From positions 1-64,000 of the forward strand of contig DF237009.1 in assembly GCA_000708835.1 (NCBI GenBank): a stretch of DNA of 64,000 bases, read 5' to 3'. Under the pieces are notes generated by a model. That model did not search any database and was not told the origin of the DNA. It worked only from the letters and a program-made list of their open reading frames with translations. The translations under genes were made by a program, and so were the position numbers. Source of the DNA: Klebsormidium nitens. Taxonomy: Eukaryota > Streptophyta > Klebsormidiophyceae > Klebsormidiales > Klebsormidiaceae. Shown here piece by piece: positions 53,689 to 64,000 of this stretch (the first letter of the stretch is position 1; each line of letters opens with the position of its first letter).

Positions 53689-56600
53689 TCAGTTTGTCCT
53701 CGACTTGTCTGCAGGATGCATGGGCCCAATATACTGTTCGAGCGACCTGGAGAATACCTCGTAGATCAGAGTCAACGGCCTTCCGTCATGGTAGAATACA
53801 TAGTGCCGGCTCCAGAAAGGCCCAGGAACCCCGAAAGCCCTGCACAACATTTCCTTACATCAGTTTGAATACGAAGAGGAAAACCTCAGCCAAACAGGAC
53901 GTGCTCATCTGAACCAAGGTATAGCTTTTGGAAAGCTCGTGTCAACTTCGTACGGGCATCGCAGAAGAGGCCCAAAATCTGGAGGCCATCCTGGGACGTC
54001 TGTCGCGAAACAGGTTCATACGGCAGTTTTGGAGGGCACCTCGGTGTTAAAGCTCTTCCGAAATTGTGAGTCAGATCAACGTGCGCTTCAGTCAGCTCCT
54101 TTCGTGGAAAACTCTTCCCTTGGAGTGTATTCTTACCGGATTCCGGTTCTTATGCAAGCGAGCGAGTCCTCACCTCTCTAGTTCGTCCGAAAATCCGAGA
54201 TACAGCCGCTGCACGTCCCGGTAGAGCTCCGCCCGCGTCTCGCTCAGGTTAACCCAGATGGGTTTCTGCACTTCCTTCAAATAACCCCGCACCTCCCGGG
54301 CGGACCACCAGGACGCCGCGTACACTAGGGGCTGCCCGTCCGCCGTCCGCAGCCAGACCTGCGAATGCGGGACTGGGTTTCTGAACGGAGACTACAATAA
54401 GCCGCAACAATGGCCCATTCGCGCCCCAAAGGCTTCTTTCCGACAGTTCATTGAGATGTATAAGCAGGATACATTATTTCCGTTAAAACTGAGACAGCTA
54501 TTTTAGGATGTTTCGAAGACAACTCTTGTCCCCTTCTCATGTCAGGCCGTCCGTGCACGAAGCAGGTTCAGGCCGGGCTCGCTGAAACCAATGACGGCCA
54601 TTGAGGTCTTCTTATTTGAGGAAGAAGGCTCTGAAGACGACGTTCGGCCCTATGTCGGAATAGTCAAGCCCATGAAGACGGCACATTTCCAGGTGGTTAG
54701 TGCGACTAGCGTCAGTGGGAGGGTTTTACGAGCAAACACTTCTCACCTGTCGCTGCACCCGCGGGCCCGGCACGAGCTCCGCTCCCGGCGGCAGGCCTGC
54801 GAGGTCGTCCCCGATCTCCGCCATCTGGAAGCAGTCCGCGGTCACGGAGCCAAAGTCGGACAGCAGCTGCAGGCAACGGAAGGCAGAGGTGTCACACTCA
54901 GAAACAATCTTTGCAGTTGGCTTGCAGTGGGTCAAAATATTGCAATACCCGTACCCTCGTGACGCCTGGGCAGATTTTTGCCCAATAATTATTTTCATCC
55001 ACTTTGCGAATGGGGCACACGATTTTACCAATTTCCCGATGTTCGGAGAATTGGGCAAAAGTAATTTTTTTGTCATTTCTGCTGCTTTGAAGCAGGAAAA
55101 CAGGCTTAAAAGGCTTGTAAAAGGAGGCAGATAATTTTCTAAATTTTGAAAACACTGGGCAAATTTTGGCCAAGACTTTCAAAATTTTGGGCACATCTCG
55201 AAATACCTATTTTCTGCCCAAGCGTCGCGGGGGTACGGTAGCTGTGTGGCGTAAGCATAGAAAGCCGGATGTTCAAAGCGTCAGTGTCGGAAGCAGTCCG
55301 CGGTTACGGAGCCAAAGTCGGACAGCAGCTGCGGGCAACACATGGCACATTTGTTGCAGTGACAGATGCTCATTGCAGTGGTTGGGAGATTGCAGAACCG
55401 CGGTTCAGGTCACGAGAAGCCCCGACAGTCGGATCTATAGTGCTGAAAGCAGCAAGAGACGGTCCTGACTGCCAGACGGCAGACCGGAGAGCCGAAGCTT
55501 TGCAGAGGGTAAGAAGTCGCCAAAACAGCCCGGCCAAGTTCGGTCGGAGTAAAAGCCCGGAGTTTAGAAAGAACGTGTGCTTTCAAAAATCAGTTGAATT
55601 TTAGAGCGGGAGACGAAAGTCTTCCAGTCACTCCCGCCTAAGAGAGAACAGAATAAAATGAGGGGCGCTAAAAACGCGGCAGACAGCAGAATCAAACAAT
55701 CCGTTTTATAAAGCCGTACAGCACAGGTGTTGGCTTGCCCCCCTTGTTAAAGTTGCCCGTGCTCTTTCCTGTTTACACCCTTCTCCCGGGGGCGACCCAG
55801 GGCACAGAATCTCTTCCCGGGTTAGAGCGCCATGACGTGTCAGCCTCCTTACTTTTCCTTGACCTTAGTTTAGCTGCATACTTACCGACTTATCCCCGAA
55901 GCGTTTCACGGCAAAAGTCGCATAGCATCACGCCCAGGTTTCACGGGCGACTCGTACTGTGTGTCTCAAGAGCTTCGGATCGCCCTGACTTGAAGAACAC
56001 GTGCTCAACGGGTTTACCTGTAGGTGCCGTGTGACAGAGCCGTCGCTGAGCAGAAGCACGCGCCATGCAGGCGCCAGCATGCGGCGGAGGTGCTCGTCAC
56101 GGAGTGCGTCCTGCTCCGAGGCCTGCAGAGAACAAGCGGGAGAGGTGGTCGAAGTTGCCTCGGAAGTATAGATCGATATAATTCTGCATAACTGACCACA
56201 AGACTGTCGAAATCTGCGACAAGGCATGAGTATGCGCCATGAAGGCGCCAGCGGCGGAGGTGCTCGTCGTGCAGGGCGTCCTGCTCCGAGGCCTGCAGGT
56301 CCAACCGCAATCAGAGAACGATTGTTGGTAGGACTGTGCAATTTCGAAAAGTTGTTTGCAGACCTGTTCACAAGGCAGGAGCTGCGGGAGGCCCAAGAAG
56401 GTGCTTGGCGCAAAAAGTATTCTGCTAGAAAAGCTTACGACGAGTATGCAATATTTATCGAGTGCTTGTTGCAAATCGGAAAGTGACCTCGTGCGACATT
56501 CTTGGACCCGTGCGAAGAACGTGTGGAGGCACGTGAATCGTAAAGGAACTCGTGCAAGATGTACGTGTATGTAGCAAGAGACGCAATTGAGCGAGAAGCA

Positions 56601-58143
56601 GACCTCAAAAACCCAGCCTATGTAAGAAGACTCTTGTCTGCACACCACGAATGCAGGCGAGTTCACTAACTTGACAACAGAGAGTTTATTGAAAAGTTAG
56701 TTGATCAAAAAAGCTGTCGAAGGAATCAGTCCTTGCTGCGCACACTACATAGGCAGCAAATGATGGTGGGGAATACGGTATCTGGATCAGTTCCTATCTT
56801 GACCTTTCTGAGAGGACTAACTGACAAGTAACCAGGCTTTCAGAAAGTCACCTTCTCCAGTGTCCAATACTAGACTCAAGCCAGACTCAGGGGATGGCTC
56901 TCAACAAAAGCCTTGGGATGCCGCGCTTTGCACCTTGAGAACGTAAATCGGAGTACCTAAAGTATCTTGGAAGCTCTTGAAAGCTCGTCACCAAGCTGTT
57001 CAGTAAACAAGGGAGCTCCACGTCACGTTTCTTTTCAGATTAAAGACACACACGTCCTACCAGCTTGCTCAACTGCGGCACAAGTCTGGAGATTGAAAAA
57101 TGTCTTTGGAGTTGGACAGATTCAGGGTGTTTGAGGTCTGACTACTTTCACTGGCAGCCAGGGCTGGTCTATGTGAGGTGTTAAGTGTGTCAGACACCAT
57201 TTGAACTTCTAAAGTAGAGCTAGTGTGATGTTGTGAGGAGGAGGAGCAGAAAAGGCCTATTCAGTAACAGTATTGATACTTCTTGTTAAAAGCGGTCTGC
57301 CTTACATAGATGGCTTAGAGATCTAATCGAAACCAACCAGCGATTTTTGAGTAGCCCAAGGCTTGTTGCTTTGAACACGAGTGGTTGACCCAGAGCAGTC
57401 TTTATAGCTGAACAAGAGAAGGAGGGCAACCCGACTGTTGTGCCTCAAGCTGTCTTCTGTGAACCAAACGGGGTGCAGGCGACGAGACTTACCTGCCAGA
57501 TAGGTTCCACTGGAAACCAGGGTGCCGCTCGTCTGCCTTCTGCCATCTCAAGCAGTGTCTCCTTCTCCGTTTCGCTACTTCCTCCTGATTGCCATCGTCC
57601 ATTCTCCTCATTCTGTGCTTGATAGCTTGTTCCAACTTCTGAAGGATCTGGAGTACTCGGGCGACGAGCCAACCCCTCTAAGTCATTGCTTGTTCCATTA
57701 TCTGCTTCTGGAGGATTTTTCAGCGAAGAAGTAGATCCACTCTCCAGGCCCATGCACATCACCACCCCAAACCTCTCCATTGCATCAGTTTTTGACCTCT
57801 TGAGCACCTCGTTGTTTTTGATGATGGGGCTGTGAAATGCAGTGAGACCAGTCTGTTTACCAGAAAATTGCTTAGCGCTATCAACGCCGCTTAAAGGATC
57901 AGCATGTAGTCGGCCCTTGCCTGGCATTACAGCTTGCCTACGCGCCATTCCAAATGCGTCGCTCTGAATGGAGAGGATTCCGAGCCTTGGGCCCCCATGT
58001 GTCTGATGGAGGTGGTGGTCGATTGAACAAAGCTGCGAGTTGACTCTGTCAATTACTTGCTGAAAGCCAAGCCCTGCTTTTGCCATCGCTGGTTGCAATT
58101 CAAAACAATTGGCGGCGCGCGGCACCCGGCAGCACTCAAGCAC
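53689..58143 (-). CDS. Chorismate lyase-like (DUF98/Ycf21 family) protein
   Basis: Five exons (57493-58143, 56018-56122, 54747-54866, 54174-54358, 53689-53839) join in frame to about 403 residues. The last 190 residues follow the DUF98 (PF01947) family of cyanobacterial and plastid chorismate-pyruvate-lyase-like proteins: WRVLLLSDGSVTRHLQ, the ADCFQMAEIGDD block, PLVYAASWW, PIWVNLSETRAELYRDV, then GPFWSRHYVFYHDGRPLTLIYEVFS. Enzymes of this type make 4-hydroxybenzoate from chorismate, used in cyanobacteria for plastoquinone. Activity of the eukaryotic members is less certain. The roughly 215-residue first exon is poorly conserved and Ser/Glu-rich, possibly with a targeting peptide. A second in-frame Met at residue 20 is an alternative start. 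Two exons have partial copies in introns, and one intron carries a TIR element. Confidence 0.87.
54829..55335. repeat. Copy of the acceptor edge of a chorismate-lyase-like exon
   Basis: The first 45 bases of the exon at 54747-54866 (encoding LLSDFGSVTADCF), with the acceptor, recur at 55288-55335 in the upstream intron. There the frame stops soon after the duplicated part. The TIR element at 54951-55236 lies between the copies. Confidence 0.88.
54951..55236. mobile_element. MITE-like TIR element, about 286 bp
   Basis: The 25 bases at 54951-54975 (GTACCCTCGTGACGCCTGGG...) match the inverse of 55212-55236 at 21 positions. The interior is AT-rich with repeated GGGCAAAATTTTG-type segments and partial inner inverted repeats, unlike the surrounding gene. 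It lies in the intron between the exons at 56018-56122 and 54747-54866. No coding capacity. Confidence 0.6.
56054..56306. repeat. Copy of the acceptor edge of another chorismate-lyase-like exon
   Basis: The start of the exon at 56018-56122 (encoding ASEQDALRDEHLRR) is duplicated at 56228-56302 (ASEQDALHDEHLRR) with a CTGCAG acceptor. The copy loses the frame relationship after an indel near the CGCC/AGC run. Confidence 0.88.
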
Positions 58144-58880
58144 TCAAGCATTCAAGCACGATCAGGCGTGCAATCGACCACTTGCCTTCGAACCTTAGCA
58201 TACTGCTTCAGAGCCAACTGGTTGTTTGTCGCTGCGCATATGATGCTCTTAGCTGGAAAAGAGGCTACGCAACCCTGATCAGCAGCTGCTGCGCTATAGT
58301 GCTGCTGGCACTGCTGATCAGCCATTCTGCACTGACAGCATGACGGTGATGCATTGATGGACAGAGAGAGAGTCTTGCAAGTTGTGAAGGGCTTTCTCCG
58401 CAAGTTGACACCATACTATGCGAACCCTTTCCCAGGGAGCTGTTAGGAAGACCCTGAGGACAGCCGGTTCGTTTGGTGTATATTTGACTTCAATAACGTT
58501 TCATCTACAGGACAGACATTGAATGCAGCGTTCCCTGCAGAAGCCGGCACAAGACGTTCTCCGCTTCTTCACACGGCACTAAGTGCCCGAGCGACCTAAT
58601 CCAAGAGTGTCAAAGGGCGCAGCTGGGGAAGCTCTAGCACGAACTTTGAAGATACATGTGTTCTGTCAAATCTGAACAGCATGTTTGCAGCATTCATAGA
58701 GTTGACCATCTGAAGAGGCAGCTGCTAGTAGTAGTGCTGGCGCATCCGTTATAAGACTGCTCACGCTGCTGGATTGCCTACAGGTGGTTGTCGCCTGCGA
58801 AAGCAAGGTGTTTTAACAATCTGCATCTTGCTTGCAATCACATTGGGCGCAAATTCAAGCAGAGGGCGGGGACAGCAAAG
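58144..58880. promoter_or_regulatory. Shared divergent upstream region
   Basis: 737 bases between the start of the chorismate-lyase-like gene (minus) and that of the one-TM protein gene (plus). It contains CACTCAAG short repeats at about 58132-58155 and CTGCTG-type runs. No specific promoter element is assigned. Confidence 0.4.
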
Positions 58881-60199
58881 ATGCAGAGGGCAGCGGTGCA
58901 GAGGTGCCCGAAGGGCAATAGCTTGGGAGCATCGCTTGACACAGGGCTGCAACCAGTGCCTCGAAGCCATTGTGGCGCCACCTTGAGCGGATGCAAAGTC
59001 TGGTCGTCACATCCTCGGTGCTTGAGACAGAAGAAGCGTTTGAGCCTTGTCTCTCATGGAGTCAGGGAGGACAACACCACATTTTCTTTCACAGGTCAAG
59101 CTAAGCACCCGTCGCGCAAAGCACAGGTCACAGCAACAGGGGAAGAGACGAGCAACGGTTATGTGTCTTCGGAAGTTCGTCACAACGTGTTGAACCAGTC
59201 AAATGGAGGCAATCGGCCGGGCGGCCCCGGCTCGTCTAGTGGAGAAGTAGAGGTAGAGGGGGCGCAAAAAGCAGCCTCTAGGGGGACAGCAGGAGACTTG
59301 ACAGCAGAGCAAAAGGCTGCTCTTCAAGCGCTGGATGCGCAGCTGAATACGCTATCGGATAGCGACCCAAAGGCTGGGCAACTGAGTGCCCGGAGGAAGT
59401 TCGCAGAGGATTTGGCTAGGAAAAGTGGTAAGCCTCTATGCCTCTGTGATTGGTGTGAGTGTTCTGAATCATCAGGTCGTAAAAATCCCCATTCCCTATG
59501 TGTATATCTGCAATGAATCAGCCATGCCATGCTTCCAAGCAGAAATCAAGGAGAGTCGATTTGTGGTTATGCATGTACGAGGCGCAGTGAGGACGCCGAG
59601 AGTAGCCGGCCTTCAGCGTTCTGGAAAATCGTTTTCTTGATTGAAATCAAGATAGTATGGTGTAGCTTTGATCACTTAGCAAAGTCGAATCATCAAGGCC
59701 TGTCACAGAAACCACCAAGTAGTCATGTTCAGAGTTCAGATTATGTTGCATTCACAAAGCAAAGAAGCACATTGGCACGTGAGTCAGCACCTCTCTTTGT
59801 TGTCGACATGGGGGGTGGCAATTGCTACAAGAGGCGCGGCCACGCAGCAAACTCTGGAGTATGATTTTGGAGTATGATTTTGCAGGTAGAGCAGTCCCTT
59901 CGGAGTCCCCCCCATCCAAACGAACGCTAGCTGGGGACTACCTTGATAGCGCTGCCTGGGATCAGAAAGTGGCGGCTGACAAAGGTTTCGAATTAGACGA
60001 CAGTTTCTTGGCCTACACGGGAGCTGCCCTGCTGGTCCTCACCGTCGTGACGAATCTTTTCTTGAATAAGTTCTTCCCTCTTCCGACCAAGGCACAGGTT
60101 AAGGAGATGCGAAGAAAAGATGAGGCCATGATGTCTCGTGGAAGGTTTGACACCCAAGACACAGACCTGAGTTCAGCACCTCCTTTACGAGACTCATAG
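58881..60199 (+). CDS. Unrecognised protein with one C-terminal transmembrane segment
   Basis: Two exons, 58881-59427 and 59886-60199, join in frame to about 286 residues. The first 100 residues are basic, Ser/Cys-rich and poor in acids, resembling a plastid transit peptide. Next come a Gly/Ser-rich linker and a helical LTAEQKAALQALDAQL segment. Exon 2 contains LDSAAWDQKVAADKGFELDD, one hydrophobic helix (GAALLVLTVVTNLFLNKFF) and a basic/acidic tail. A small plastid membrane protein is plausible, but I do not recognise the family. ATG 58881 is the first Met in this frame after upstream non-ATG codons; an earlier start by splicing is possible. The acceptor of exon 2 overlaps a 14-base tandem duplication (GGAGTATGATTTT, about 59854-59883). 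Confidence 0.6.
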
Positions 60200-61140
60200 A
60201 GTTCCAATCTCTGACAAGTTTGTCGAGCGGGGCAGCGTTGATTTGTAGACTAGAGTGAATCTGAAGAGTACAACCAATCCTTTGCACAAACGACAGTCTT
60301 CTTTGGATTGCGTTATGATCGCAGATGAGGAGCTGAGCGCTTGCTTTGAATCGTCATGGGGTGCGCACCATTGCAGGCTGGACTTCAAGTTGTCGTAATG
60401 GAATGATGGCGGTAGTGCATAAATACTATTGAATCGTCGCACTGAACCGCATCGCGTGATCACATTTTGTGCATGTGTATCAATGCACAGATTGCATGGC
60501 CTGATCTATAATGTCATATACGTGTCACTGCTTGGCCGGGCCGGCATCGCAACCCAGCGGCCGCCGCACAGCTGCATATATATCATATGCGATCATATGC
60601 AACCATGAACAATTATGAAGAAATGGTGCGCTAGAATGATGTTTGCCATGGCTATTCGATGACTTGATAAAGATGTAACTGAATGACCATGCATGCATGA
60701 CAGCTTGCGCGCGGCTTCAGCACTATGCATATATGCAGCCGCCAGCATTATTGATAATCGCGATGCATCATGTCGACTTAAGCATGACCCGGCACGTCGG
60801 ACCATGAGGGACAGCATGCTTCATGTACCAAGGCCGCCAGCTCTTAAGCATAAACTTAAGCAATCAGTGCCTGGCCGCAGCAATCATAGATGATACCAGA
60901 CGTGATTACATATACTAGGTAGCCTGATTGACAGATGGAAAGGACAGGCACTGCACGTGAAAATGATTGAAGCAATCTAGCTATACCCTGCATGTATATA
61001 AAAATCTACGATCTTGTGGCGTCAATCAAATATGGGCATGCATATCTGGCTTGCAGGCATGCTGTTATCGCAGAACAATCACCAATCTCATAGAAAGCCC
61101 CAGCAGAGACAAACCGGCATAAGATACAACAACTGGAGCC
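60200..61140. other. Intergenic interval between convergent genes
   Basis: It separates the 3' ends of the one-TM protein gene (+) and the helical-repeat-like gene (-). It is AT-rich with many CATATATG/CATGCATG-type motifs (60470-60730 and 61030-61070). No gene is supported. Confidence 0.45.
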
Positions 61141-64000
61141 TTAGACGTTGACGACATCGTTTGTCTGTGGCGGCATGTTGTCCAGGATCCTTCTCTGCAC
61201 GCTCTTTGCTACCTCCACAATACTGCGAGATGCTTTCTCTGTGGCAGTCTCGGCGAGCTTGATCATGCGCGTGACTACACTGATGGCGAGCCGTGTCCTA
61301 CGAGAGCTGACAAAGATACTGCAAAGCGCTTCGTCGCGTTGTACCAGGGAGGCCAAGAGAGAGCATGCCTCCCCTCGAAGGGCCGCCCTGCAAAAAAAAG
61401 TAAGGCGAGTGTTAGGTAAAGTCATGCTAAAGCCATGTCGTCCTTTGGCAGACCAACGCTGCAATCAAACGAGAAAGAAACATCCCGACTCAAGGATGAA
61501 ATGTGTGACGCTCTCGAACAGATGGAGCGAGCCTGCACAACGTTCCGAATGAAAGCACTCAAAGGGTCGAGAAGTACTCAAGGAGCCCTACAACGAGAAT
61601 GAGAACTGACTAAATCCATAGAAAGGCCTTTTGGTATATATGGCGTTGAATGGATGGAGCCAGACTCAAAAGGGCCCAGAAGGGCAAGTACCACGCTCAG
61701 ATGACGAAACGCAATGCAGAACGCCAGTGTACAGTTTCCAGGGTCACAGGGGGATTGTCCAATCAGACTCAAATCGGCCAAGCTGACGTCACCTCTCGTC
61801 GCCACTGCAGTCCGCCCCCTCCGCTTCTCCGCGCAGCTCCTCGTCGAGCACGTCCAACAGCCGGGCCACGATCGGCGGCTCAGCTTTGTCTACGTCACCC
61901 GACACGTGCCTGGCCTCCGCGTCCGGCCCGGCGTCCGTCGCCCCGGGCCCCAGCTGCGGCGTCGGTTCCCGCACGTCAGACTCGTTTCTCCCCAAACTAG
62001 TTAGCAGCCCCGCACAGTTGTCGGACAACCCGTGGACGAATGCCAGGAGCTGCACGGCGGCGTGTTTGAGAACCGGGTCCTTGGTTTCCGGCCCCAGGCA
62101 TGCGGCCACAGCCGAAAAGAGGCTCGTCGCGCCGCCCGGGGAATCGCCCGGTCCGCTCGTGCTCGGGTCCGTCTCCGGCCGCTTGCTGGTCGCTTCGGAC
62201 GCCCGAGTGCCATCCGAAACTTTGCCGCCACCGTCCGAAACCTTCCCGGGACCGTCCGAAACTTTTCCGCCGCCGTCCGAAGGTTTTCCGCCCTCGTCCG
62301 AAAATACGAAACTCACCAACGGCGGCGACTCGCAGAGAAGGTGCACTACGTGTAAGGCGACCCCCCGCACAGGGGGCGGCGACTCCAGTCCTATGAGAGG
62401 CTCAAGTTTCCGTTCCGTTACAAGGAACGCTAGTTCCGTCCATTGCGTCGCCGGTACGTGCGCAACGAGCAGACCTAGCGTCGAAGCGGCCTCAAACTGC
62501 GCGCGGGGGTCCTCGGCTTCGACGGCCAATTCGATCAGCCGGTCAAAGAAGGCGCAGTCGATCGGGGCGCCATCGCGGCCGCTGCCACTGGCGGCGAACC
62601 TCGATGCGACACGTGTCCCTAACTCGGTGACTCCACTCGGCCCTGGATCGGACTCCACAGTGGCTTTGCCTTTGCCATTCCTCTGACGGCCGCTGACGTC
62701 AGCAGAGGAAGCGGCAGCGTGCGCCTTGCTTGCGGGTCCTATTTTTACTCTACTTGACAAGCGGGCTTGTGAATTGACGCTGCTAAGTGGTACATGAGAA
62801 TCTGATCCTATCTGTGCCGTTGCCTGTGTGGTGGGAGTGCTAGGTTGAATTGGAACCCAGTTTGCCCCCAGGGGAGTCGCGGCTGCTGACCCAAGAACCG
62901 TGAATCGGGTTGTCGCGTCCAGCCGCAAGAGAACTCGCAAGACTCGTAGGGAAGCGTACACGCTTGTCGGCTGCAAAAGTACAACAGCATTAATCAGAAG
63001 TTCTTCGCGAACCTGAACTGTTCGTTGATGCCCGCACCTGCACCCGCTGATGCTCTCGCACGTTGCGTGTACTTCCAGGTTCCTTTGAACGACACGACAC
63101 CGATAAAAAAAGCAGTCCCTTTCCAGCATACTTTTCGACGTGTTTTTGCGATCTGTAGTTTGCCGCAACCTGATACTTTCTAGGCAGCGCTAAGGAACTT
63201 CCTAACGAGCTACGTGAGATATACTGAAGTTTCCGGCTGATTATATCCGTTGAGCGAAAGGATCCAGTACGGACAACTCTGAACCGTTGATTCTAGTGAG
63301 AATAAGGATCATGTATTGGACGAGAAAAGAGTGAAGATGCTCGTAAGCAGCTACGCCGCAGCCTCCGAAATATTTGGTGCTTCACCTTCTTGGAGTCCAG
63401 CGCTGCTCTCAGTGGAGAGAAGAGCGTTGCGACGGGTTTAAGGCCGTTCATAACCTGCGCGCAGAAACAGAAAAGTGTTGATCAGTTTGTAAGCGTCCAA
63501 CGGAGTCAATAACAGACGGAGTCAGCGCAAACAGTACCCTCCAAGACGTTATGAACAGCGTGCCATCGCAATTTTGCGTGGAGTCGTCAAAAGATCTTTC
63601 CGGAAGTTCAAGGTGATACGAACACCTGGTCAGGTGCAGATCCCAGCCTCTATGATTGGATGCAACTAATTGCCATGAACCCTCGTGAACCCTCGTGCTG
63701 TTCGAGAGAGGCTTGAGCCCCATCAAAGCAGGACCTTCAAGACAGCCTTTCTCGCAAACCTCAAGTCTTCCAGCTCAAAATCCTAGGCGCACATGTCACA
63801 CCTCGTCCTTACCTTCACAAAAGCATCACGAAAGGCCTCCCTCTCGCTGACCACATCCACATCCATCGCCTGCCCTTCGCCCGACGATTCCGCCAAAACC
63901 CCCATCAAGCTCGACGCAGCTTTCCGTCCATCCGCTGCAACCCCGTTCCGCTCCGCCCCATCCCCCCCGGAAACCAACCCGAACACGTCCCCCGCCGCAA
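61141..64000 (-). CDS. Partial gene, helical (ARM-like) repeat protein
   Basis: The 3' part of a gene whose 5' end lies beyond 64000. Visible exons 63813-64000 (open at the edge), 63386-63454, 61793-62970 and 61141-61387 join in frame to about 559 residues, ending at TAA 61141-61143. Segments such as YASLRVLRVLLRL, FEAASTLGLLVAHV, VALHVVHLLCE and LKHAAVQLLAFVHGL are leucine-rich amphipathic helices typical of ARM/HEAT folds. They are separated by disordered stretches, one a coding minisatellite of GGKVSDG-like units (62217-62300). An ATRIP/SUV2-like checkpoint protein is one idea, but I cannot show it. The missing N-terminus may hold the diagnostic region. Confidence 0.7.
62215..62302 (-). 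repeat. Coding minisatellite (GGKVSDG units)
   Basis: Four to five 18-21 base units with a CCGTCCGAAA core encode Gly-Gly-Lys-Val-Ser-Asp-Gly-like repeats inside the long exon of the helical-repeat-like gene. The units stay in frame. The same TCCGAAA core recurs in the IF-2 intron spacers near 9690-9800. Confidence 0.75.

Noticed and set aside
61886-62686. Plus-strand open frame of about 266 codons
   Set aside because: Antisense to the long exon of the helical-repeat-like gene, whose helices and in-frame splice junctions are convincing.

Overview
This is an intron-rich nuclear window of about 50% GC. The gene content points to a green plant-lineage organism, probably a streptophyte alga (a Klebsormidium-like alga is my guess, at low confidence). 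The evidence is a plastid-division dynamin of the ARC5/DRP5B type, a plastid-type IF-2, an AMI1-like amidase, a GRIK/CaMKK-like SnRK1-activating kinase, a chorismate-lyase-like (DUF98) protein and an EID1-like F-box protein. Introns are GT-AG with one clear GC-AG, and exon phases close exactly in nearly every gene model given here. All products are named from remembered family motifs; no database search was run.

Layout: 1-1.0 kb is a TIR element with a GC-rich minisatellite. 1.5-2.5 kb (+) is an EID1-like F-box gene with a one-base frameshift. 3.4-4.7 kb (+) is an F-box pseudogene with two in-frame stops. 5.8-15.5 kb (-) is plastid IF-2 in 11 exons. 16.0-20.6 kb (+) is an unrecognised protein in 8 exons. 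21.5-26.1 kb (-) is the amidase in 7 exons. 26.6-32.0 kb (+) is a Rit1-like initiator-tRNA 2'-O-ribosylphosphate transferase in 8 exons. 33.5-34.6 kb (-) holds tentative exons. 34.6-40.0 kb (+) is the kinase. 42.0-51.7 kb (-) is DRP5B in 20 exons. 53.7-58.1 kb (-) is the chorismate-lyase-like gene. 58.9-60.2 kb (+) is a small one-TM protein. 61.1-64.0 kb (-) is the 3' part of a helical-repeat-like protein that runs off the window. Three gene pairs are divergent, with 0.5-0.7 kb between start codons.

The most striking structure is not a gene. In IF-2, the amidase, the kinase, DRP5B and the chorismate-lyase-like gene, the edge of one or more exons (an acceptor plus the exon start, or the exon end plus its donor) has been serially duplicated together with adjacent intron. 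This gives two to five decaying partial exon copies, many keeping a splice site and an open frame, and always on the intron side of the full exon. Smaller perfect tandem duplications occur throughout. Four compact inverted-repeat elements are also present; three of them carry CCCTAACC-type telomere-like cores although their TIRs differ.

Together the genes cover plastid translation, plastid division, plastid-type metabolism, energy-sensor kinase activation and initiator-tRNA modification. They look like ordinary neighbours, not a functional cluster.
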